A stretch of 9,478 nucleotides of DNA from JACJVV01 sp047603135 (GCA_047603135.1 JBLKOW010000038.1:1-9478), one strand, 5' to 3'. Shown: positions 1 to 6,895, numbered from the stretch's first letter. Notes: a model not told the origin generated them from the letters alone. A program made the numbers and translations.

Positions 1-301
1 TTGCAAAACCGTGTTTAATAGTTACTAAAGAATTTTTTAGTGATTCATGAAGTCCTGTAAAAAGCTGAGTAATAACATCTTTAGCATGTTTCTGAGCATC
101 ATTAAAAGTCATTTTTTGTTCTATTCCAGCATACATCGATTTTGTAGGAATGCATCCTGTATGTAAACAAGTACCTCCAAGACATATTTCTGTATTTTTT
201 TTTGCTTCAACAATACAAACAGTCTTACCATGACGGACTGCTTCACGTGCTGCGCTGCACCCTCCTGGTCCTGCTCCAATAATTATAAAATCATATTTCA
301 T
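1..301 (-). CDS. FAD-dependent pyridine nucleotide-disulfide oxidoreductase, N-terminal part (cut by window edge)
   Basis: Only the first 100 residues lie in the window; the rest runs off the left edge. The protein opens with a Rossmann FAD-binding segment, MKYDFIIIGAGPGG, where GAGPGG is the dinucleotide-binding loop. It reaches the redox-active disulfide motif GGTCLHTGCIPTK near residues 44-56, with two cysteines five apart. That motif defines the class I disulfide reductases (dihydrolipoamide dehydrogenase, mercuric reductase, glutathione reductase and relatives). Such enzymes pass electrons between NAD(P)H, FAD and a disulfide substrate in the cytoplasm. The fragment cannot say which substrate; the motif is closest to dihydrolipoamide-dehydrogenase-like members. 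The start is fixed by a strong ribosome binding site, GAGGTGA, a few bases upstream. That site overlaps the stop codon of the rhodanese gene, so the two are probably co-transcribed. I am confident of the family and unsure of the substrate. Confidence 0.9.
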   Translation of the reverse strand, partial: MKYDFIIIGAGPGGCSAAREAVRHGKTVCIVEAKKNTEICLGGTCLHTGCIPTKSMYAGIEQKMTFNDAQKHAKDVITQLFTGLHESLKNSLVTIKHGFA

Positions 302-310
302 TGGTTCACC

Positions 311-682
311 TCAGTATGCAGTTACATTAGGATCAATTTTTGACCATGCTAATATACTCCCTGTATAATTTAATGCATTATATCCATTCTTTTGCATAAT
401 GGAGCGTGCAACAGCACTTCTTCCACCAGAACGACAATAAACAACGATAAGATTATTTTTACGGAATTTTTTAAAGTGATATTTCTTTTCAAATTCTTGT
501 TCAGTCATATGCAAACTTTCATCCAGTTGTGCAAGTGGAATATGCTTAGCAGTTGGAATAATTCCATAGACCAGTTCATCTTTTTCTCGAACATCAATAA
601 GATAAAGCTGTGATTTATTATCATTACTATATATTAACTCTTTAAGTTCATCAGTAGTAATACTTTTTTTCATAAAAACCAC
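311..682 (-). CDS. single-domain rhodanese (sulfurtransferase)
   Basis: This is a small cytoplasmic rhodanese-fold protein. It shows the N-terminal LIDVRE strand (residues 28-33) and the catalytic loop CRSGGRS (83-89), in which Cys83 would carry the persulfide. A single domain of about 120 residues is normal for GlpE/PspE-type enzymes, and the active site is intact. Family members move sulfane sulfur from thiosulfate or persulfides to cyanide, thiols or carrier proteins. The disulfide oxidoreductase just downstream, whose ribosome binding site overlaps this stop codon, suggests a joint role in persulfide or thiol redox chemistry; that is inference. Two starts are possible. The GTG at 682 lies about 26 nt from a TATA-like element, as in other leaderless genes here. 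The ATG at 673 (MKKSITT) follows a weak GGGTGG site. The choice changes only three residues. Confidence 0.88.
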   Translation of the reverse strand: MVFMKKSITTDELKELIYSNDNKSQLYLIDVREKDELVYGIIPTAKHIPLAQLDESLHMTEQEFEKKYHFKKFRKNNLIVVYCRSGGRSAVARSIMQKNGYNALNYTGSILAWSKIDPNVTAY

Positions 683-703
683 CCATATTACTATGAAATA
701 TAG

Positions 704-718
704 TTAAATATATAAATA
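704..718. promoter_or_regulatory. AT-rich divergent promoter region (TATA boxes in both directions)
   Basis: The 57-bp gap between two divergent starts holds the tract TTAAATATATAAATA. Read on the plus strand, TATAAATA (711-718) is centred about 25-26 nt before the ATG at 740. Read on the minus strand, the TATATTTAA portion (704-712) is centred about 26 nt before the GTG at 682. Both distances match archaeal TATA-to-start-site spacing with transcription beginning at or next to the start codon. The tract is simple AT sequence, so the exact box boundaries are uncertain. Confidence 0.6.
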
Positions 719-739
719 TGAATATTCTAGAAGGTATAT

Positions 740-1117
740 ATGGTATTCAGAAAATCGTCAAAGAAGAGTGACAACGCAAAAAAAGATGATTCAGGAATGT
801 TTTATTCTGCGTTTAAAGAAATACTGTCAGGCATAGTTTTTGCAACAGTATCGACGTGGGTAAAAGATATGATTCATAATTTTCAGCGTGCGGTGTATAT
901 TACAACAAAAAAAGTAATTGAGTCATTATTAGCTCTTGCGCTTCTCATTTTAGGGATTTGTATGATAATGCTTTCATTACCGTTTTTATTAAGCTATTAT
1001 CTTAATTTACCTGCTTCATTATTCTTTGTCATAATAGGTTCAATTGTTATTATTATAGCATTGATAACATTTGAGCATATCAGTAAAACTAAATATCAAA
1101 ATGAAAAGGAGGATTAA
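740..1117 (+). CDS. two-helix membrane protein, YqjE/holin-superfamily-III-like
   Basis: The 125-residue protein has a charged, Lys-rich N-terminus (residues 1-18), an amphipathic stretch (20-55), and two hydrophobic segments at about 60-86 (ESLLALALLILGICMIML) and 92-112 (ASLFFVIIGSIVIIIALI). A short Pro-containing turn separates the two, and a charged tail follows. There is no signal peptide. A two-helix hairpin after an amphipathic N-terminus is the layout of the YqjE / DUF1469 (PF07332) type of small membrane protein; I infer this from layout and could not test it by alignment. It lies 2 nt ahead of the H1-like, membrane-anchored gene, the same kind of partnership as bacterial yqjD-yqjE. 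Both termini would face the cytoplasm if the helices form a hairpin. The function is unknown. Confidence 0.8.
   Translation: MVFRKSSKKSDNAKKDDSGMFYSAFKEILSGIVFATVSTWVKDMIHNFQRAVYITTKKVIESLLALALLILGICMIMLSLPFLLSYYLNLPASLFFVIIGSIVIIIALITFEHISKTKYQNEKED
1107..1112 (+). promoter_or_regulatory. strong Shine-Dalgarno site for the H1-like gene
   Basis: AGGAGG sits 7 nt before the ATG at 1120, inside the last codons of the upstream gene. It is one of the best ribosome binding sites in the window and supports independent, efficient translation of the second gene of the pair. Confidence 0.85.
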
Positions 1118-1119
1118 CT

Positions 1120-1485
1120 ATGCCTAAAAAAGCTACTAAAAAAACAACTAAAGGTGCAACTAAAAAAGCACAAAAAAAGACTACTGCTGCCAAACGCGCA
1201 ACTAAAAAAGCGTCCAAGCAATCAGTAAATGCTGTTAATCAAATTAAGTCTGCAACAAAGAAAAGTGTTTCTGCAGTATCTGCTCGTGCAAAAGATTATG
1301 AAAAGCGCGCAGCAAAAAAAGTTCGTGAAGAACTCTCAAAAGCAAAAGCAAAATTACAGTCTGCTGAAAAGAAAATTTCTCAGCAAATTAAGAAACATCC
1401 TGAACGTGCTGTTGCAATTGCAAGTGCAGTAGGTGCTGCAATTGGCGCAGGTATTGTTGCTGGTCTTCGACGAAAGAAGAAATAG
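1120..1485 (+). CDS. Lys/Ala-rich histone-H1-like protein with C-terminal glycine-zipper membrane anchor (YqjD/ElaB-like)
   Basis: Residues 1-55 are a low-complexity basic tail with repeated ATKK/KKA units, like the tails of histone H1 and bacterial H1-like proteins. Residues 56-92 (YEKRAAKKVREELSKAKAKL onward) look like a charged single helix or coiled coil. Residues 93-121 read KHPERAVAIASAVGAAIGAG, then IVAGLRRKKK: a Pro-preceded hydrophobic segment with GxxxG-like small-residue spacing, closed by Arg/Lys. That ending is the hallmark of the DUF883/YqjD/ElaB family, whose E. coli members are inner-membrane proteins that bind ribosomes. Here the soluble part is far more basic, suited to DNA or RNA binding. 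I infer a protein that could attach nucleic acid or ribosomes to the membrane. It follows the two-helix membrane gene by 2 nt. No family assignment was verified. Confidence 0.82.
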   Translation: MPKKATKKTTKGATKKAQKKTTAAKRATKKASKQSVNAVNQIKSATKKSVSAVSARAKDYEKRAAKKVREELSKAKAKLQSAEKKISQQIKKHPERAVAIASAVGAAIGAGIVAGLRRKKK

Positions 1486-1560
1486 TTTTTTTATATTTAT
1501 TTTTTAATTTTTATTTATGTTTATTGTTTAATTTTAATACTTATTTTAATCAGTTTCTTT
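1486..1560 (+). terminator. T-rich transcription termination tract
   Basis: Directly after the TAG stop comes TTTTTTT, followed by about 65 more bases dominated by T runs. Archaeal RNA polymerase terminates on such tracts without needing a hairpin. The tract is T-rich only on the plus strand, so it should end the two-gene membrane unit and not the minus-strand operon that converges on it. Confidence 0.7.
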
Positions 1561-1585
1561 CTGTTTATTTTCTTAGTTTTATAAA

Positions 1586-3697
1586 TCACTTATCTTCAAG
1601 AACTGCTTCTTTAACCAAGTAACGTGCATTATGTTTTCCTTCTTCACGAACTTCGCCAGATTTAATGACGAGCTTTTTTGTAAATAATGGGCAGTCAATT
1701 ACTAACGATTCAAACTCTCCGCCCTCCCCTGCAACGTTTAATCCGTTTTTTTCGCGTAACATAACTAATGCATCAACATCCTTCTCAGTAATTTCTCGTC
1801 CAACCCAAGAACTATCAAGTCCTTCGGCAGCAACACTGCTCAAAACAATATTGAATCCTTGATTTAGAAGTTCTCTCATCTCTTGTTCTTGTTCTTTATG
1901 CCACAAGGGGGAAAAAACAGTTAATCCTACTTTGTCGGCAACTTTCTCAATTCGCTCACGCTGATACTCTGAGAATAATGCGCCAGTAATGATGCCATTA
2001 ATACCATGCTCTTCTTTTGCACGCTGAAAGAGCTCAGCCATATCTTCTATTTCAATTTCCTTTTCTCCATGAGTTTCTTGAGCAAGAAGAGGAATGTTCA
2101 TTGCGCTTGCATGTAATTCGGCTAAATGGATATTTGGGGTATGAAACATAAATGAATCAGTATTTTTGCTTTCTATTGTTAATAAACATGTTAATTCGTA
2201 ATTATGCTTTTTCATTAAATATGCAGCATAACAACTATCTTTTCCAGTACTCCATAAAACTCCCAATTTTCTATTGGTAGTATTTCGTATTGAATTGAGG
2301 TATTCTGCTTTAGTGCTAAAGCCTTTGGCATGTGCAATCTTTTCAATCGCACGATCAAATTTACTTCCATATTGTGCTGCTTTCTTTTTTCGCCATGCAA
2401 GTTCCTCAGGGATTTTACAATAATCTGCAACTTTTCGCAAAATTACTTTTTTATGTTCTCCTTCAATTTTATGCTCTTCAGGAATTTTTAAGGCATACCT
2501 TACTAAATCATAATCAAGAAAAGGAAGCCTCATTTCAATAGTTTGTGTCATTGCAATAACATCGTCTCGATATAAATCACGTTCATACATCTGCTGAAGT
2601 CCTGATACACATTCTTTGTTAATATTACTACTTCGTGCATGACGTTCATACCCTCCAAAGATTTCTTCACTTCCAAGCCCTGAGAACATTATTTTAAAAC
2701 CATCTTCATGTGCTTTTTTGGAACACAAATGAAATGGTAATGCAACTCCTACTTTGACAACATTAGTGCTTTCAATAATGTGGGTCACTTCTTTAATTGC
2801 CTTTGCAGTTTCTCGCAGGTTACCATGTACTTCAACAAGTGGTATGTCAAGTGCTTTTGCTGCCTTTCGTGCATAAATTAAATCATCAGGAATACTCATG
2901 CCTTTCTCAATAAGTCCAGCAGTATAGCACGTAAAAGGAACGTCTAAATCTTTAAGCATTTTTGCTATCATAACTGAGTCAATTCCCCCTGAGAAAAGAA
3001 GTCCAATTTTATGTTCTGCAGTTCGTTTTTGTACAGCATTTCTAAATAATGTATAAATTTGAGCGACAAATTCAGAGACTGGTGTGTCTTTTGCGTGTTC
3101 AGGTGTAATGGAAAAAAAATCTCTGCTCTGAAAATTAATGGTATTCTGCTTAATATTATAATGCAGTATATGTCGTGGATAAAGCTCGTATGTATCATAT
3201 CGTTCATTTCCAATAAGTGCTTTTTGCTCTGATGCAAATGAAAATCCCTGTGAGCTACTATACCAAAGTGGTTTCTCACCAATGATGTCGCGTGCAAGTA
3301 TAGCTTTATGTGATTTCATATTGACAAAACAAAATGCAAAAACGCCATCTAACTCTGCAAGTACTTCGTTAACTTTCTCAAACGTTTCTGTTTGAGGATT
3401 CCATGTTTTCATAAGAAGATGCAGTAACAATTCTGCATCATTTGTTACATTAAGTGAATGGGTCTTTGCAAGTTCTTTCCAGTTATAAATTTCACAGTTC
3501 ACTGCAAGTAGAAAGTCTTCATGAATAAGTGGCTGTGAAACAATACCTACAATTGCATGAAGAACGTGTCCGATAGCATTACCATCCCACGTATGTATGT
3601 GACTACCATCATGGCCGCGGTGCTGTAGCAATTCTAGTCCCTTACTAACACATTCTTTTGCATGTGATTGATTAAAGAATCCAATTATTCCGCACAT
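1586..3697 (-). CDS. glutamine amidotransferase/asparagine-synthetase-like protein fused to a Dph6-type diphthine-ammonia ligase domain
   Basis: Three domains are visible. Residues 1-190 are a class II glutaminase: Cys2 is the nucleophile (MCGIIGFF), with RGHDG, NCEIYN and RDIIGEKPLWY. Residues 205-455 are an AsnB-type synthetase with PP-loop SGGIDS (236-241), SGLGSEEIFGGYERH (339-353) and MRLPFLDYDLVRYAL. Its end, WRKKKAAQYGSK, resembles the short ASNSD1-type enzymes more than full AsnB. Residues 477-690 are a second ATP pyrophosphatase: PP-loop STGKDS (483-488), GALFSEYQRERIE (572-584) and GEGGEFESLV (657-666), the signature of the MJ0570/Dph6 family. That family amidates diphthine on elongation factor 2 with ATP and ammonia. 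The glutaminase may supply that ammonia by channelling; this is inference. The start is fixed because Cys2 must follow Met. There is no clear ribosome binding site; translation probably re-initiates from the mutL stop 5 nt upstream. No internal stop breaks the fusion. Confidence 0.92.
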   Translation of the reverse strand: MCGIIGFFNQSHAKECVSKGLELLQHRGHDGSHIHTWDGNAIGHVLHAIVGIVSQPLIHEDFLLAVNCEIYNWKELAKTHSLNVTNDAELLLHLLMKTWNPQTETFEKVNEVLAELDGVFAFCFVNMKSHKAILARDIIGEKPLWYSSSQGFSFASEQKALIGNERYDTYELYPRHILHYNIKQNTINFQSRDFFSITPEHAKDTPVSEFVAQIYTLFRNAVQKRTAEHKIGLLFSGGIDSVMIAKMLKDLDVPFTCYTAGLIEKGMSIPDDLIYARKAAKALDIPLVEVHGNLRETAKAIKEVTHIIESTNVVKVGVALPFHLCSKKAHEDGFKIMFSGLGSEEIFGGYERHARSSNINKECVSGLQQMYERDLYRDDVIAMTQTIEMRLPFLDYDLVRYALKIPEEHKIEGEHKKVILRKVADYCKIPEELAWRKKKAAQYGSKFDRAIEKIAHAKGFSTKAEYLNSIRNTTNRKLGVLWSTGKDSCYAAYLMKKHNYELTCLLTIESKNTDSFMFHTPNIHLAELHASAMNIPLLAQETHGEKEIEIEDMAELFQRAKEEHGINGIITGALFSEYQRERIEKVADKVGLTVFSPLWHKEQEQEMRELLNQGFNIVLSSVAAEGLDSSWVGREITEKDVDALVMLREKNGLNVAGEGGEFESLVIDCPLFTKKLVIKSGEVREEGKHNARYLVKEAVLEDK

Positions 3698-3702
3698 AGT
3701 AC

Positions 3703-5628
3703 TTACCCAGTTCGTTTAAACTTTTTTTCAATATCACGAAGACCTACTATAAACATAGTTGGCCTGCCATGCGGGCAAGTATAAGGGATATCACACTCTG
3801 CAAGTTTCTTAAGAAGTGTATTCATTTGTGATTCATGTAATACATCTCCTGCTTTGATAGATTTTCTGCATGCAAATCGTATAATTCTCTCTTCAACTTC
3901 AGTATGAAGTTCTCTTTCTTTTTGTGGATTTTTAGGAAGTGAGTCAAGCTCAGAAAGTAGGTCAGTAATTAAAACGCGTGAAGCTCGCTCGAAAACAAAT
4001 GGTACGCTTCGAACAATAATGGTGTTCTCCCCATGGTCATCAATATCAAAACCACATGTATGAAGCTGTTCTTTGAAATGAAGTGCGTTTAGATATTCTG
4101 CTGGACTTAATTCCATAATGAGTGGTTTTACTAATGTTTGAGCAGACACTGCATTATCTTTCATCTTGTTCATCAGCAGTTCATAATTAATACGCTCTTC
4201 CGCAGCGTGCTGATCAATGATGCATAAACCTTCTGGTGACTCTGCAATAATATACATATGGTGTATTTGTCCAAACACGCGAAAAGGACCAATTTTTGCA
4301 TGATTTTGTGAAGTATTCTTTTCTAAAAGCGAATTCTTATCTAGAAACGTACTTTTTTCTGCAAAATTACTTTTCTCCAAATAACTATCCTTTTCCAAAG
4401 AAATATCTTCCTTAAAAGAACTATTTTCCTCCAAAGAACTATCTTTATCCAAAAAGCCATCCTTATTCAAAAAACTATTTTCATCAGAAAAGCTCTCATC
4501 TTTAACAAGAGTCTTTTGTTTACCTGTTTGCATTGCATATTTTCGGTATGTGCTTTCTCCCTCGCGCAGTGCAGATGAACGCGAATGTACTTGTTTAGTG
4601 CTACGGGGATTAAAACTATCGATTTCATGAGTGGGTATTAAGTTTTCTTGCGCAAGTGCTCCATTGACTGCAATGCTTAAATGCTCACTAATGTCTTGCA
4701 TAAGGCTAATTTTAACAATTTCTTTTCGCGGGTGCACATTAACATCAACTTTATGCTCATCAATAGTAACATGCAAAACAAATACAGGTTCATTCTCAAG
4801 GAAGAGCATGCTATGGTATCCTTTTTTAACAGCGTTGCTAAGTTCTTTAGACTTAATGAATCTTCCATTAAGAAATATAGTTTGATAGTGTTTATCTTTC
4901 CGCGCAATATTTGGTTTTCCAATAAACCCTTTAACAGAGAACAATTCATCATGGTAATCAATATAAATCATATTCTTTGCAATATCACTTCCATAAATTG
5001 CTTGAATAGTATTAATCCAATCGTTTGTAGTATTTGTTGAAAGAACATTTTTTCCATCATTTTTTAGAGTAAACTGAAGGTTTGGGTAGGCAAGTGCATA
5101 CCTTGTTACAATATCAGTAATCTCTTTAAGTTCACTTTCTTTACTTCGCAAGAATTTCTTTCGTGCAGGAACGTTATGAAATAATCGTGAAACGGTTATA
5201 GTTGTTCCGGCAGGTGAAGCATGTTCTTCTATGGATGATTCTTTTCCGTGTACTCTAACTAACCAACCGCTGATATCATCCTGTGTTCGTGTTAAAAGAG
5301 AAAAATCTGAGACTGCACAAATAGATGCCAGTGCTTCTCCCCGAAATCCTAAGGTATGTATTGCAAATAAATCTTGCTCAGATGAAATTTTTGATGTTGC
5401 GTGTCTTGTTATGCTAAGAAGTGCATCTTCTTTAGTCATTCCAGCTCCATCATCACGTACTTGTATGTTTTCAATACCTCCTTTTTCAAGGTGTATGCTG
5501 ATAGTTTCTGCGCCTGCATCAATACTATTCTCAATAAGTTCTTTTACGACTGAAGATGGGTTTTCAACTACTTCACCAGCAGCAATCTTGTCGATGAGAC
5601 TATCTTCAAGAACATGTATTTTTCCCAT
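3703..5628 (-). CDS. mutL: DNA mismatch repair protein MutL, endonuclease-competent type
   Basis: The N-terminal GHKL ATPase is complete: ELIENSIDAGA (30-40), RDDGAGM (58-64), the ATP lid RHATSKI (75-81), LGFRGEALASI (93-103), and NGRFIKS (254-260). The C-terminal dimerisation/nuclease domain (about 445-641) carries DQHA-x2-E-x4-E (472-483), ACR (586-588) and CPHGRP (618-623). These are the metal-binding motifs of nicking MutL proteins, found in organisms without methyl-directed repair. QTLVKP (497-502) fits the clamp-binding motif. MutL couples MutS mismatch recognition to strand incision; no mutS gene is in the window. At 641 residues the length is typical. The 100-residue linker is unusual, made of ten hexapeptide repeats at 378-437. 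MutS/MutL systems are uncommon in archaea and usually of bacterial origin. The gene heads an operon with the fused amidotransferase and has a leaderless-type promoter. Confidence 0.97.
   Translation of the reverse strand: MGKIHVLEDSLIDKIAAGEVVENPSSVVKELIENSIDAGAETISIHLEKGGIENIQVRDDGAGMTKEDALLSITRHATSKISSEQDLFAIHTLGFRGEALASICAVSDFSLLTRTQDDISGWLVRVHGKESSIEEHASPAGTTITVSRLFHNVPARKKFLRSKESELKEITDIVTRYALAYPNLQFTLKNDGKNVLSTNTTNDWINTIQAIYGSDIAKNMIYIDYHDELFSVKGFIGKPNIARKDKHYQTIFLNGRFIKSKELSNAVKKGYHSMLFLENEPVFVLHVTIDEHKVDVNVHPRKEIVKISLMQDISEHLSIAVNGALAQENLIPTHEIDSFNPRSTKQVHSRSSALREGESTYRKYAMQTGKQKTLVKDESFSDENSFLNKDGFLDKDSSLEENSSFKEDISLEKDSYLEKSNFAEKSTFLDKNSLLEKNTSQNHAKIGPFRVFGQIHHMYIIAESPEGLCIIDQHAAEERINYELLMNKMKDNAVSAQTLVKPLIMELSPAEYLNALHFKEQLHTCGFDIDDHGENTIIVRSVPFVFERASRVLITDLLSELDSLPKNPQKERELHTEVEERIIRFACRKSIKAGDVLHESQMNTLLKKLAECDIPYTCPHGRPTMFIVGLRDIEKKFKRTG
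4318..4497 (-). repeat. ten-copy 18-bp tandem repeat (minisatellite) inside mutL
   Basis: Ten consecutive 18-bp units encode hexapeptides of the pattern [DNS]-[ST]-[FSL]-[LF]-[ED]-[KE]. Examples in order are NSFLNK, DGFLDK, DSSLEE, NSSFKE, DISLEK, DSYLEK, SNFAEK, STFLDK and NSLLEK; the first unit, ESFSDE, is the most diverged. On the plus strand the units follow roughly TTTTCCAAARAACTATC. Copies differ by several bases, so the array is not freshly amplified. Because the unit is a multiple of three, gain or loss of copies keeps the frame. It occupies the flexible linker between the ATPase and nuclease domains. Confidence 0.93.
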
Positions 5629-5647
5629 AATGATATTACTCTTTGTG

Positions 5648-5657
5648 TATTTAAATA
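5648..5657 (-). promoter_or_regulatory. TATA box of the mutL operon, leaderless geometry
   Basis: The palindromic TATTTAAATA is centred about 25 nt upstream of the mutL ATG at 5628. With archaeal spacing, transcription would start at the start codon itself, and no ribosome binding site is seen before it. This supports the chosen start. Confidence 0.7.
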
Positions 5658-5687
5658 GGTTTTTGTCAATTATCCTCGTGAATCTAT

Positions 5688-5703
5688 CGAAAACTATTTA
5701 AAG
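5688..5703 (+). promoter_or_regulatory. BRE/TATA promoter of the coiled-coil/low-complexity gene pair
   Basis: Purine-rich CGAAAAC precedes TATTTAAAG on the plus strand, a good archaeal BRE plus TATA arrangement. Transcription would begin near 5725, leaving a leader of roughly 130 nt before the ATG at 5855. No better TATA element lies closer to the gene; TGATAAAAGTTATTTT near 5776-5791 is a weaker alternative that would shorten the leader. Confidence 0.5.
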
Positions 5704-5724
5704 TTATATTTTAATAACCTAGAT

Positions 5725-5854
5725 AGGACAACTAAAAGGCAGTTGCACCTCTACAGGCACATTGTAAGTTAATACTGATAAAAGTTATTTTGGTATGCTT
5801 TTCATGTAAAAGGTCTGTGAGTGATTGCCAATAGCTGTCTAAAGAGGTGTGCAC
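5725..5854 (+). promoter_or_regulatory. long 5' leader with ribosome-binding-site/anti-site pairing
   Basis: The ribosome binding site AGAGGTG (5843-5849) is exactly complementary over seven bases to CACCTCT (5746-5752), and two G-U pairs extend the helix. Immediately before the anti-site, CAACT (5729-5733) and AGTTG (5741-5745) form a small hairpin that would stack on it. The leader also holds a four-codon reading frame (ATG CTT TTC ATG TAA, 5795-5809). Such pairing would hide the ribosome binding site unless something opens it. The base pairing is seen; regulation is inference. Confidence 0.4.
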
Positions 5855-6895
5855 ATGTCAAATGATGATTATGATTTAATTCCCCATGCTAAACTTAAAA
5901 AATTAGAAGATCAGATTGAAGCATTAAAAGGTGGAAAAGGCGGAGCCTCACCTCAACTACAGCAAAGTATGGATGATTTATCAGGTTCTCTTAAAGCAAT
6001 GATTACTGTTTTTACTGAAGCAAAGAACGAACTTCGTATTGAAGATGAAGAAAAAGAATTGCTTTCATCAAAAATAGATCCTATCCTGCAAAAGCTTGAT
6101 GGTCTTCTTGATCAAAATGAAAAAATAGCAGAAGGGATTTTATCACTTGCAGATATGATTAAACGCGTTGAAACAAAGGTTGAAGACTTAGAATCACAAT
6201 CGGCATCAGAAAAAAATGACGAGGGTGCTAAAGGTTCATTCAGCAGTTCATTAGGTACCTCATCAGCAGAATCAGGCTCCCGTAATTTTTCAGAGCGATT
6301 TCAACAACGTGGTTTCCAACCTGACACCTTTTCTCAAAATCAACAGCAATCAAATCCTGCGCAGTCCTCATTCAATCCTTCAGGAATTGGACAATCTGCC
6401 TCTTCAGGTCAACCATCAAATCAATTTGGTCAATCAACTGGGGAAGGTTCACCCTTTCAATCTCCATCACAATCTAATTCCTTTGGTTCAAGTGCTGGAC
6501 AGCAAGGCAATCAGCCAGGTAACCCACTAAACAATCAACCAGGAAATTCAGGAGGAAAAACTGATTTATTAGCTGATCCTTTTAGTGATCCTTTTGGCGA
6601 TAAATCAAATCAACCTCAACAAAGCCCATCATCAATGCCAGATGGTCCTTCTCAAAATAACCCTTTACAACAAAATAACTCTTCGCAGAATAGTGGATTG
6701 CAAGATCCACTTGGTCAAAAGAATTTTTCTTCACCAGCGCCAGGTCAACAACCAAATCAGCAACCAAACCAGCAATTTGGACAACCACAAGCACCTCCAA
6801 AGAGTAGTCCAGATGGTAATCAAGGAAATGCTGGTAGTATGGGTATGCCACCTCCTCCACCAACTCCTGCAAAAAAGAAAGGATTTTTTGGTTAA
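5855..6895 (+). CDS. unrecognised protein: N-terminal coiled coil, Q/N/P/S/G-rich prion-like tail
   Basis: I do not recognise a family. The 346-residue product starts MSNDDYDLIPHAKLKKLEDQ. Short coiled-coil helices lie at about 11-25 and 45-115 (KIDPILQKLDGLLDQNEKIA), joined by a Gly-rich loop (GGKGGAS). From about 125 to 340 it is low complexity, dominated by Gln, Asn, Pro, Ser and Gly, with runs such as NQQPNQQ, a doubled DPF (LLADPFSDPFGD, 239-249) and PPPPP (332-336) before the basic end AKKKGFFG. There is no signal peptide or membrane segment, so it is probably cytoplasmic. The design suits a scaffold or condensate-forming protein; that is inference. GAGGTG ends 5 nt before the ATG at 5855, and the GTG at 5849 overlaps that site, so I chose the ATG. 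The next gene follows after 21 nt and is likely co-transcribed. Confidence 0.88.
   Translation: MSNDDYDLIPHAKLKKLEDQIEALKGGKGGASPQLQQSMDDLSGSLKAMITVFTEAKNELRIEDEEKELLSSKIDPILQKLDGLLDQNEKIAEGILSLADMIKRVETKVEDLESQSASEKNDEGAKGSFSSSLGTSSAESGSRNFSERFQQRGFQPDTFSQNQQQSNPAQSSFNPSGIGQSASSGQPSNQFGQSTGEGSPFQSPSQSNSFGSSAGQQGNQPGNPLNNQPGNSGGKTDLLADPFSDPFGDKSNQPQQSPSSMPDGPSQNNPLQQNNSSQNSGLQDPLGQKNFSSPAPGQQPNQQPNQQFGQPQAPPKSSPDGNQGNAGSMGMPPPPPTPAKKKGFFG

Noticed and set aside
1120..1300. A-rich repeated codons in the H1-like gene taken as a DNA satellite
   Set aside because: The repetition follows from Lys/Ala/Thr codons without a constant unit length, so it reflects protein composition rather than a tandem DNA repeat.
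5231..5701. A 156-codon open frame on the plus strand
   Set aside because: It lies antisense to the mutL ATPase domain, whose motifs are unmistakable, and its product has no sensible composition. It also lacks a matching promoter.
5849..5851. GTG as a start two codons earlier for the coiled-coil/Q/N-rich protein
   Set aside because: The GTG forms part of the ribosome binding site GAGGTG that serves the ATG at 5855, so it is unlikely to be the start.
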